A stretch of 7,825 nucleotides of DNA from JAUVXE01 sp964349355 (GTDB taxonomy: Bacteria; Actinomycetota; Coriobacteriia; Anaerosomatales; SLCP01). Positions within the stretch are counted from its first letter, which is position 1. The number at the start of each line of letters is the position of its first letter. The stretch is taken from the NCBI GenBank assembly GCA_964349355.1, contig CAYGFZ010000059.1, positions 1 to 7,825 of the forward strand, written 5' to 3'. The notes beneath the pieces are model-generated. The model did no database searches and was not told the origin of the DNA. It worked only from the letters and a program-made list of their open reading frames with translations. This document shows, in pieces, positions 1 through 5,147 of this stretch. A program made the position numbers and the translations under genes.

Positions 1-167
1 TGATGTACCCGCTCCTGCTCGCGTGTGTGTCCGCCACGTCCGCGGCGGTCCTCGGCGGGGACGGATATGTGCAGCAGTTCTGGTCCGGTATGGGACTTAT
101 CGCAGCGTATGATGTCATCATGATCCTCGCTGCGTATGCACTCTACGAGTTCGTTCTCGGTGCCTGA
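1..167 (+). CDS. ccmB: CcmB-like heme exporter membrane subunit, C-terminal fragment
   Basis: Only the last 54 codons are present; the gene runs in from the left edge and the first whole codon is at base 3. CcmB is the membrane subunit of the CcmAB ABC transporter, which in System I cytochrome c maturation powers release of heme-loaded CcmE. The fragment reads as the end of one hydrophobic segment (MYPLLLACVSATSAAVLGG), a short polar loop containing QQFW, and a final membrane helix (about MGLIAAYDVIMILAAYALYEFVLGA) running to the stop. That end, a helix with an aspartate near its start and an aromatic-Glu-Phe-Val-Leu tail, is typical of CcmB. Position directly before ccmC supports the call. 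The fragment is short, so identity rests on the C-terminal pattern plus context. Confidence 0.8.
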   Translation, partial: MYPLLLACVSATSAAVLGGDGYVQQFWSGMGLIAAYDVIMILAAYALYEFVLGA

Positions 168-203
168 TGTGTCCGTGAGCCTGACATTTCTGGGAGGCCT
201 AGC

Positions 204-953
204 GTGAAACAGATGAAGATCGCGCTCGTGCTGCTGGCGATCGGAGGTCTTCTGACCACGGTCGCGTTCGTCATGGCGTTCACTACCGCGGAGATGCAGC
301 GTTTCGGGACGGTCATGCTCTCCGAGCAGATCGATACCGCGTATCCGCTTCAGGAGGCGACGGCCGACGGGTATCGCTACGAACGGCCGTGGTTCAGCCA
401 GAAGATCTTCTACTTCCACGTGCCGGTGGCGGAGGCGTCGTTTCTGGTCTTTGGCGTCGCGGCGTTCTTTGCTATCCGGTTCCTGATGACCAAACGCAAA
501 GAGCATGACACGAAGTCACGGATAGCCATGGAAACGGCGATCGTGTTCGTGACTCTCACCATGATCACTGGTGTGTTGTGGACGCGCGCGGCCTGGGGCG
601 TGTGGTGGGAGTGGGAGCCGAGGCTCACCACGTACTTCATCATGACCCTGATGATGATCGGCTACTTCGTGCTCCGTAACTCTATCGAGGACGAGGAGCG
701 GCGCGCCGTCTACGGGGCCGTGTTCGGCATCATCGCGTTCATTAATGCGCCGATCTCCTTCTTCATCACCCGGCTCATCCCATCGAACCATCCGGTGGTG
801 TTCCAGTCCGGATTCGCGACATCGAATCTGGTCCCGTTCATTCTCGGCCAGATCGGGATGCTGATGGTCGGATACGCGATCTACACGATCAGGATGCAGC
901 AGGAGCGACTCGAGGAGCGGGTCGACTTCATGAAAGACGCACTCGAAGGCTAA
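204..953 (+). CDS. ccmC: CcmC, heme-handling protein of cytochrome c maturation
   Basis: A 249-residue integral membrane protein of the CcmC/CcsA heme-handling superfamily. In System I, CcmC holds heme at the outer face of the membrane and passes it to CcmE. About six membrane helices are visible (roughly residues 6-26, 70-95, 109-127, 143-157, 169-188, 209-228). The two expected heme-ligand histidines are His72 (in FYFHVPVAEASF) and His196 (in SNHPVVFQSG), and the tryptophan-rich WWD motif lies at 131-142 (WGVWWEWEPRLT). The usual WDxR aspartate is Glu138 here. Length matches the family. The start is GTG at 204, six bases after GGGAGG (192-197); an in-frame ATG at 213 is too far from that site. 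The gene follows ccmB and precedes a ccmD-like gene, the usual ccm order. Confidence 0.93.
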   Translation: MKQMKIALVLLAIGGLLTTVAFVMAFTTAEMQRFGTVMLSEQIDTAYPLQEATADGYRYERPWFSQKIFYFHVPVAEASFLVFGVAAFFAIRFLMTKRKEHDTKSRIAMETAIVFVTLTMITGVLWTRAAWGVWWEWEPRLTTYFIMTLMMIGYFVLRNSIEDEERRAVYGAVFGIIAFINAPISFFITRLIPSNHPVVFQSGFATSNLVPFILGQIGMLMVGYAIYTIRMQQERLEERVDFMKDALEG

Positions 954-970
954 CGTTAGACTGTCACCCG

Positions 971-976
971 AGGAGG
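971..976 (+). promoter_or_regulatory. Ribosome binding site deciding the start of the ccmD-like gene
   Basis: A perfect AGGAGG lies eight bases before ATG at 985 but only two bases before an in-frame TTG at 979. Spacing therefore picks ATG 985 as the start. Confidence 0.8.
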
Positions 977-984
977 TTTTGACG

Positions 985-1170
985 ATGGACCCGACTAACG
1001 CCGAACTCTATCGACTCGTACTGCACGACGCGCCCTACGTGATCGGTGCATACGCCGTCCTGTGGGTCGCGCTCATGGTCTACGTCGGCATGGTGTTCAG
1101 GCGCCTCATGCGTCTCGAGCAAGAGGTCAAGGTTTTAGAAGAGTCCGTAGAACGGCGGATCGGCGACTAG
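985..1170 (+). CDS. ccmD: CcmD-like small membrane protein
   Basis: A 61-residue protein: a short polar N-terminus (MDPTNAELYRL), one membrane helix at about residues 17-37 (APYVIGAYAVLWVALMVYVGMVF), then a basic stretch and a charged helix rich in Glu, Leu and Val (about 38-58) that could form a coiled coil. CcmD proteins are small single-span proteins that help release heme-loaded CcmE from CcmC and CcmAB. The APYVIGAYAV(L)W pattern with an RRL...LE tail is common in annotated CcmD-family proteins, and position straight after ccmC fits. Small size limits certainty. The start chosen is ATG 985, because TTG 979 is only two bases from the Shine-Dalgarno sequence. Confidence 0.8.
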   Translation: MDPTNAELYRLVLHDAPYVIGAYAVLWVALMVYVGMVFRRLMRLEQEVKVLEESVERRIGD

Positions 1171-1215
1171 CCACTCGCACGGTTCGGCTGTCATGAAGAG
1201 GGAAGGAGGCAAGAC

Positions 1216-2058
1216 GTGGAGCAAGCGGCGTTGGTAAGCCTGTGGTTCGCTATGACTCTGTACATGGTCGCGACGGTGCTCTACGTCTACCATTTCGTCG
1301 CTAAGCGACCGGTCTTTGCGTGGTATGCCACCTTCGCCACGGGTTCCGGCTTCCTGGCCCACACCGCCTCCATCGGCCTTCACTGGGGGGCTACTGCCGA
1401 GGTTCCTATCGTCGGAGCTTTCAACTCCCTCTCGCTCACCGCCTGGGCTCTCATCCTCATCTACTTCATCGTCGAACACCTGGTGAGGCTCAAGCTCTAC
1501 GGGACGCTGCTTGTCCCCGTGGCTTTCGTGGCGATGGCTGCCGCACAGATATCGCTGCAGGCGACCGGGGCGGAACTCACGCCGGAGGCACTCGAACAGC
1601 TCGACAGCTGGCGCGTGGCGATGCACGTTGCGATGATGATGATCGCCAACGCCGGTTTCGCTGTCGCTGCGGCTGCGTCTGCGGTCTACCTATTGCAGGG
1701 TGGGCAGCTCAAGAAGCACAAGTCATCGGGGCTTATGAAGCGTCTCCCCTCCTTGACGCAGACCCAGCAGCTCGCGCGCCGTGCAATCATGCTGGCCTAC
1801 CCTGTCTACACTGCCGGGATGCTTCTCGGCATCATCCGCGCTATCGAGTTCCAGCTCGACTTGTGGTGGGTCGACCCCCGCGTGATGCTCTCCGGTGTCG
1901 TGTGGGCGATCTTCGGCCTGTATCTGCTGCTCTTCTACAGAGGCGGTGGCTCCGGCAAGCTTCTGGCTCGAATCGCGCTGCTGGGCCTGGCCGCGGTCAT
2001 CGTTCTCGGTGTGTTCGCGCGGACGGTGCCGAGCGGCTTCCATATCTTCGGACTGTGA
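1216..2058 (+). CDS. ccsA: CcsA/HemX-type cytochrome c assembly membrane protein
   Basis: A 280-residue polytopic membrane protein of the CcsA/CcmF/HemX cytochrome c assembly family, with about eight hydrophobic segments. Family landmarks in order: His49 and His56 in the second membrane region; PIVGAFNSLSLTAW (64-77), matching the P-x-x-x-x-x-S block of CcsA; SWRVAMHVAMM (131-141) with His137; the WWD-like segment LDLWWVDPRVM (214-224); and a C-terminal His276 (SGFHIFGL). These are the histidines and loop expected to hold heme in CcsA, which with CcsB (ResB) does System II cytochrome c synthesis. The WWD motif is degenerate: only WW-V-DP remains of the usual WGxxWxWDPKE, closer to HemX-like members, which lie next to hemA in several bacteria and have been linked to HemA levels in Bacillus. 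No ResB-type partner is in the window. Start is GTG, six bases after AAGGAGG (1203-1209). Whether it acts in heme delivery or as HemX is open. Confidence 0.85.
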   Translation: MEQAALVSLWFAMTLYMVATVLYVYHFVAKRPVFAWYATFATGSGFLAHTASIGLHWGATAEVPIVGAFNSLSLTAWALILIYFIVEHLVRLKLYGTLLVPVAFVAMAAAQISLQATGAELTPEALEQLDSWRVAMHVAMMMIANAGFAVAAAASAVYLLQGGQLKKHKSSGLMKRLPSLTQTQQLARRAIMLAYPVYTAGMLLGIIRAIEFQLDLWWVDPRVMLSGVVWAIFGLYLLLFYRGGGSGKLLARIALLGLAAVIVLGVFARTVPSGFHIFGL

Positions 2059-2065
2059 GGTACGA

Positions 2066-2767
2066 GTGAGCGAACCCTACTCTGATCCGTACTATCCCGT
2101 GTTCCTGGACCTGCGCGGGCGGCTCGCCGTGGTGGTCGGTGGCGGTTCTGTCGCCGAGCGTAAGATCGCCACGCTGCTCGAGTACGGCGCGGACGTGATG
2201 TGTATCGCACCGCTGGCGACCCCCGGGATAGACGCGCTCGTCGCACAGGGTCTGATCACGCACGAGGAGCGCGGGTATGTTCGCGGAGACCTCGCCGGCG
2301 CCTTCATCGTGGTCTGTGCGACCGACTCGACCGAGGTGAACCGCGCCGTCTACCAGGAGGCCGAGGGGCAAGGCTGCCTTGTGAACGTCGTGGATGTTCC
2401 GGAGCTCTGTAGTTTCATCGTTCCGTCGATCGTTAAGCGCGGGCCGTTGCAGATCGCCATATCCACAGGAGGCGCCGCGCCTGTGGTGGCCAAGCAGATG
2501 CGCCGCGAACTCGAAGAGCACTACGGCGAAGAGTGGGAGTGCTACGTGCGCCTCCTCGGCAAAGTGCGGTGCCTCATCCTCGATCGCATCCCGGGCGGAG
2601 AGCCCGTGCGCAAGCCCATCTTCGAGGCGATCGCGGCATCTGATCTCTTCGACCGCGTGATGGGCGGCGTCTGTCCGGATCCGGAGGATGTCTTCCGCGA
2701 GTTCGCTGCTCCCGCAGTCGCCGGGGCGGTACCGGCCTCGGGCGCCGACGACACCTGCGAAGGCTGA
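2066..2767 (+). CDS. sirC: Precorrin-2 dehydrogenase (SirC / CysG N-terminal type)
   Basis: A 233-residue cytoplasmic enzyme of the Met8p/SirC/CysG-N family, which oxidises precorrin-2 to sirohydrochlorin with NAD+; some members also insert iron to give siroheme. An N-terminal Rossmann fold begins YYPVFLDLRGRLAVVVGGGSVA, with the nucleotide loop GGGSVAERK at 25-33. The signature NVVDVPELCSFIVPS (107-121) contains Asp110, matching the catalytic aspartate of CysG and Met8p. Next come STGGAAPVVAKQMR (133-146, the CysG serine-loop region) and a helical C-terminal dimerisation part (about 150-210). The last 20 or so residues are low-complexity Ala/Pro/Gly. Start is GTG at 2066, five bases after TGAGG, which includes the stop of the preceding gene; only seven bases separate the two genes. 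A longer reading from ATG 1895 would lie inside that gene and is rejected. Chelatase activity cannot be judged from sequence. Confidence 0.9.
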   Translation: MSEPYSDPYYPVFLDLRGRLAVVVGGGSVAERKIATLLEYGADVMCIAPLATPGIDALVAQGLITHEERGYVRGDLAGAFIVVCATDSTEVNRAVYQEAEGQGCLVNVVDVPELCSFIVPSIVKRGPLQIAISTGGAAPVVAKQMRRELEEHYGEEWECYVRLLGKVRCLILDRIPGGEPVRKPIFEAIAASDLFDRVMGGVCPDPEDVFREFAAPAVAGAVPASGADDTCEG

Positions 2768-2768
2768 C

Positions 2769-3581
2769 GTGTTCTCCGGCTCGTATGCCGTCGTCACCGG
2801 CGGCAGCAGCGGAATCGGGCTCGCCTGCGCGACTGCGTTTGCTGCCCGCGGTACTCACGTCGCTCTTGTCGCGCGCAACCCCGAACGCCTCGAGTCAGCA
2901 CGCGCGCTCGTCGAGGCGGCGCGTCGCGATCCGGGCCAGCGTGTCGTGGTCGCGAGTGCGGATCTCTCTGACCTCGACGCGACCTTAGTCGCTTTCGATG
3001 AGCTTGCCGCAGACGGATTCGTTCCCGATATCCTGCTCAACAGCGCGGGTGTGATCCTTCCCGGTGAGTTCGCGACTATGCCTCATGCGGATCTTGAGAC
3101 CAACATGGAGTGCGGCTACTGGAGTGTCGTGAATCCCTGTAAGGCTGTGGTGCCGGGGATGGTCGAGCGGGGAGCCGGATACATCGTGAACGTCTCCTCC
3201 GTCGCCGGTTTTCTCGGCATCTACGGGTACACGGGCTACGCTGCAGCGAAGTACGCGGTGCTGGGTTTCACCGAGGCGCTGCGGTTCGAGATGCGGCCAC
3301 ACGGGGTCGCAGTGTCTGTGGTGCTGCCGCCGGACACCGATACTCCGGCGCTTGCAGCGGAGCGCGCCATGCGCCCGCCCGAGACCGATGCCGTCGCCGG
3401 CAACATCAAGCCGATCACCCCCGAGCGCGTTGCCGAGGCGGTCGTTCGCGGCATGGAGCGCGGACGGTTCCACATCATTCCCGATGCGACGAGCCGCTTC
3501 TACTTCAGACTCAAAGGACTGCTGCCCGAGGTGTTCTTCCGCATCGTGGATGCGGACGTGGCGAAAGCGCGCCGGCGATGA
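2769..3581 (+). CDS. Short-chain dehydrogenase resembling 3-ketodihydrosphingosine reductase
   Basis: A 270-residue classical SDR oxidoreductase. Seen directly: the cofactor loop TGGSSGIG (10-17) with Arg36 just after the second strand (VALVARNPERLES), favouring NADPH; NSAG (91-94); active-site serines at 143-144 (NVSSVAG); catalytic Tyr157 and Lys161 (YAAAK); and PPDTDTP (187-193) followed by MRPPET. The PPDTDTP and kPxET blocks are hallmarks of the 3-ketodihydrosphingosine reductase (KDSR) branch, which reduces 3-ketosphinganine in sphingolipid synthesis. The C-terminus is basic (AKARRR). Start is GTG at 2769, one base after the sirC stop and five bases after GAAGG (2759-2763), so it is probably co-transcribed with sirC. 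Its job here is unknown: no tetrapyrrole step calls for this enzyme. The substrate could be a long-chain 3-keto lipid or another hydrophobic ketone. Confidence 0.85.
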   Translation: MFSGSYAVVTGGSSGIGLACATAFAARGTHVALVARNPERLESARALVEAARRDPGQRVVVASADLSDLDATLVAFDELAADGFVPDILLNSAGVILPGEFATMPHADLETNMECGYWSVVNPCKAVVPGMVERGAGYIVNVSSVAGFLGIYGYTGYAAAKYAVLGFTEALRFEMRPHGVAVSVVLPPDTDTPALAAERAMRPPETDAVAGNIKPITPERVAEAVVRGMERGRFHIIPDATSRFYFRLKGLLPEVFFRIVDADVAKARRR

Positions 3582-3587
3582 TAGAAT
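3579..3587 (+). promoter_or_regulatory. Candidate extended -10 promoter for hemA
   Basis: The sequence TGATAGAAT fits TGnTATAAT with one mismatch, and its TGA is also the stop codon of the SDR gene. The matching -35 region (around 3559-3564, TGGCGA) is poor, as is usual for extended -10 promoters. Transcription would start near 3594, within one base of the left arm of the 11-bp inverted repeat. Sequence-based inference only. Confidence 0.4.
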
Positions 3588-3592
3588 ATTGC

Positions 3593-3674
3593 TGTTCAGG
3601 CAACGTGCAGAAGGTGCGTGGTTCACACGTGTGTTTCATGGATATCGCCCTCGCCGGGTCTGCTTGCCTGAACA
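3593..3674. repeat. Inverted repeat A, 11 bp perfect arms
   Basis: TGTTCAGGCAA at 3593-3603 is exactly complementary to TTGCCTGAACA at 3664-3674, with 60 bases between. Flanking bases do not extend the pairing, and no matching target-site duplication is seen at the outer edges, so a small transposon remnant is not favoured. Confidence 0.9.
3624..3633. repeat. 10-bp perfect palindrome in the hemA leader
   Basis: CACACGTGTG reads the same on both strands with no loop. It lies between the left arms of repeats A and B, about 30 bases downstream of the proposed transcription start. A loop-free palindrome fits a dimeric protein operator better than an RNA hairpin. No regulator is identifiable from it. 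Confidence 0.4.
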
Positions 3675-3698
3675 ACATGCACCGCTCCGGCGAGGGCG
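3646..3698. repeat. Inverted repeat B, 12 bp perfect GC-rich arms
   Basis: CGCCCTCGCCGG at 3646-3657 is exactly complementary to CCGGCGAGGGCG at 3687-3698, with one extra G-U pair possible inside (3658 with 3686). The 29-base loop contains the right arm of repeat A. The hairpin would be very stable and no poly-T follows it. Confidence 0.9.
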
Positions 3699-3758
3699 TA
3701 CCTATGCCCCCAGTACGGTCACACCTGGCAAGCCGACAGCCGAGTCGAGCGTGATGTA

Positions 3759-5147
3759 GTGCAACTGACCCTTGTTGGCCTGAGCCACAAGACCGCGCCA
3801 GTCGAGATACGCGAGAAGCTCACCTTCCCGGCTCACCGCCAGGAAGAGGCGTTGTCGCTACTCATGCAGGCCCCTGACGTGGCCGAGGCGGTCATTCTGT
3901 CGACCTGCAACCGTACCGAGATCTATGCGGTGACAGCGGCGGGCTCGGATGGCTCGGGTGCAGTCATCGACTTCCTCGCCGACTACCACGACCTCGATCG
4001 TCACGAACTCGTTCGTTACCTGTACTTCTCCGAGGGCGAGGCTGTGGTCCGGCACCTCTTCCGGGTGGTCGCCTCTCTCGACTCGATGGTTATAGGTGAG
4101 GCGCAGATCCTCGGCCAGGTCAAAGAGGCCTACGAGCACGCGTTTGGCAACGATACGGCAGGCCGGGTCTTCAACCGGCTCTTCCGTCAGTCGTTCGAGG
4201 TCGGCAAGCGAGTTCGCACGGAGACCGACATCGGCGAGAACGCTGTCTCCATCAGCTATGCGGCTGTCGAACTGGCGAAGAAGGTCTTCGACTCCCTCGA
4301 GGGGCGCACGATTCTCATCCTCGGCGCGGGAAAGATGAGCGAGCTGACCGCCAAGCATCTCGTATGCAGCGGGGTGCAGAGCGTGCTCGTCGCCAACCGC
4401 ACATTCGAACGGGCCGAGGAGCTCGCGCGACGCTTCCAGGGCGAAGCCATCCGCTACGACGAGCTGTTCGAGCGCATGCGCGAGGCCGACATCGTCATCT
4501 CTTCGACGGCGGCGACCCACCACGTGGTCACCAAGGACCAGGTGGCCTCGGCCATGCGCGGGCGGAAGGGCAACCCGCTCTTCCTGATCGACATCGCCGT
4601 CCCGCGCGACATCGCCTCTGACGTCAACGACCTCGACGACGTGTTCCTCTACGACATCGACGACCTCAACGGCGTTGTGGAGTCCAATCTCGAGGAGCGC
4701 ATGCGTGAGGCGCGCTTGGTGGAGGCGATCATCGCCGAGGAGATGGTTGCCTTCGAACGATGGATCGAGGCGATGGAGGTAGTGCCGACCGTCGCGGCGA
4801 TCCGGGCGAGGGCCGAGCAGATCCGTTCAGCAGAGCTCGAGAAGGCGCTGAAACGGCTCGGAGGACTCTCCGAGAAGGAGATCAAGACGGTCGAGGCGCT
4901 CACTGGCTCCATCGTCAGCAAGATGCTGCACGGTCCGACCGCCCGCCTCAAGCAGGTCGCCGGCGAGAAGGATGGCTACGAGTACGTCGAAGCCGCGCGC
5001 TTCCTCTACGGGCTGGACCTGAGCGCCGAGGACAGGGCGCATCACCACGGACTGATCAAGACGCTCCTCGGACGGGCCGAGAAGGCCGCCGAGCGGGCAG
5101 TTGACAAGGGTTCGAAGAATGAGATGGGAGATACGATTGGCTGCTAG
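3759..5147 (+). CDS. hemA: Glutamyl-tRNA reductase
   Basis: A 462-residue cytoplasmic enzyme that reduces glutamyl-tRNA(Glu) with NADPH to glutamate-1-semialdehyde, the first committed step of the C5 tetrapyrrole pathway. The N-terminal catalytic domain starts canonically (QLTLVGLSHKTAPVEIREKLTF) and has the nucleophile Cys50 in LSTCNRTEIY. His99 lies in RHLFRVVASLDSMVIGEAQILGQVK. The NADPH domain carries ILGAGKMSE (187-195) and VANRT (211-215), with IDIAVPRDI (277-285). The helical C-terminal dimerisation domain runs to about residue 440, then a charged tail. Full length for the family. The GTG start is fixed by the conserved N-terminus, yet no Shine-Dalgarno sequence is evident before it (only scattered GAG triplets), unlike most neighbours. 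With the structured leader this suggests controlled initiation or coupling to upstream translation. Its end overlaps hemC by 11 bases. Confidence 0.97.
   Translation: MQLTLVGLSHKTAPVEIREKLTFPAHRQEEALSLLMQAPDVAEAVILSTCNRTEIYAVTAAGSDGSGAVIDFLADYHDLDRHELVRYLYFSEGEAVVRHLFRVVASLDSMVIGEAQILGQVKEAYEHAFGNDTAGRVFNRLFRQSFEVGKRVRTETDIGENAVSISYAAVELAKKVFDSLEGRTILILGAGKMSELTAKHLVCSGVQSVLVANRTFERAEELARRFQGEAIRYDELFERMREADIVISSTAATHHVVTKDQVASAMRGRKGNPLFLIDIAVPRDIASDVNDLDDVFLYDIDDLNGVVESNLEERMREARLVEAIIAEEMVAFERWIEAMEVVPTVAAIRARAEQIRSAELEKALKRLGGLSEKEIKTVEALTGSIVSKMLHGPTARLKQVAGEKDGYEYVEAARFLYGLDLSAEDRAHHHGLIKTLLGRAEKAAERAVDKGSKNEMGDTIGC
5126..5130 (+). promoter_or_regulatory. Ribosome binding site supporting a TTG start for hemC
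   Basis: GGGAG lies six bases before TTG at 5137, inside the end of hemA. A rival is ATG at 5119, eight bases after AAGGG (5106-5110), which would add six residues. The TTG choice gives an N-terminus nearer to typical HemC; both remain possible. Confidence 0.5.

Larger units (their letters stand above)
3594..3758 (+). promoter_or_regulatory. Putative structured 5' leader RNA of hemA with pseudoknot potential
   Basis: This is the only long gap in the window and sits before the gene for the first committed step of tetrapyrrole synthesis. It holds two perfect interleaved inverted repeats: arms A at 3593-3603 and 3664-3674 (11 bp) and arms B at 3646-3657 and 3687-3698 (12 bp, GC-rich). The right A arm lies in the 29-base loop of hairpin B, so A and B together make an H-type pseudoknot with linkers of 42, 6 and 12 bases; otherwise they are alternative folds. 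Bases 3727-3733 (GGCAAGC) can pair with 3662-3668 (GCTTGCC), competing for the right A arm. No U-tract follows hairpin B, so it is not a standard terminator. No cobalamin riboswitch box or other class I know is recognisable. Regulation of hemA by heme, a pathway intermediate or a protein is inferred from position. Confidence 0.5.

Noticed and set aside
618..656. Repeated ATG/ATGATG runs in ccmC and ccsA as possible repeats
   Set aside because: They encode methionine-rich membrane helices (MTLMMIG, MHVAMMMIAN) and are explained by coding.
1320..2069. 249-codon plus-strand frame inside the ccsA-like gene
   Set aside because: Arg/Ala/His-rich out-of-frame reading of a clear membrane protein gene.
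1997..2797. 266-codon open frame on the minus strand opposite sirC
   Set aside because: Shadow of a well-supported plus-strand gene; no ribosome site or domain supports it.
3593..3674. Repeat A as the ends of a small transposable element
   Set aside because: No target-site duplication at the edges, the arms are only 11 bp, and the interleaving with repeat B fits RNA structure better.
3646..3710. Hairpin B as a Rho-independent terminator
   Set aside because: The stem is strong but is followed by TACCTATGCCCC, with no T-run.
3594..3758. Cobalamin riboswitch before hemA
   Set aside because: No GCCACTG-type B12 box or the surrounding conserved core is present.
3352..3759. 135-codon plus-strand frame running from inside the SDR gene to a TAG that overlaps the hemA GTG
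   Set aside because: Most of it is an out-of-frame reading of the SDR gene and it is low-complexity Arg/Ser/Pro. The overlap with the hemA start is probably chance.
4620..4675. Near-repeat of GACGACCTC-like blocks in hemA
   Set aside because: It encodes the conserved acidic stretch NDLDDVFLYDIDDLN of HemA and is not a DNA-level repeat.
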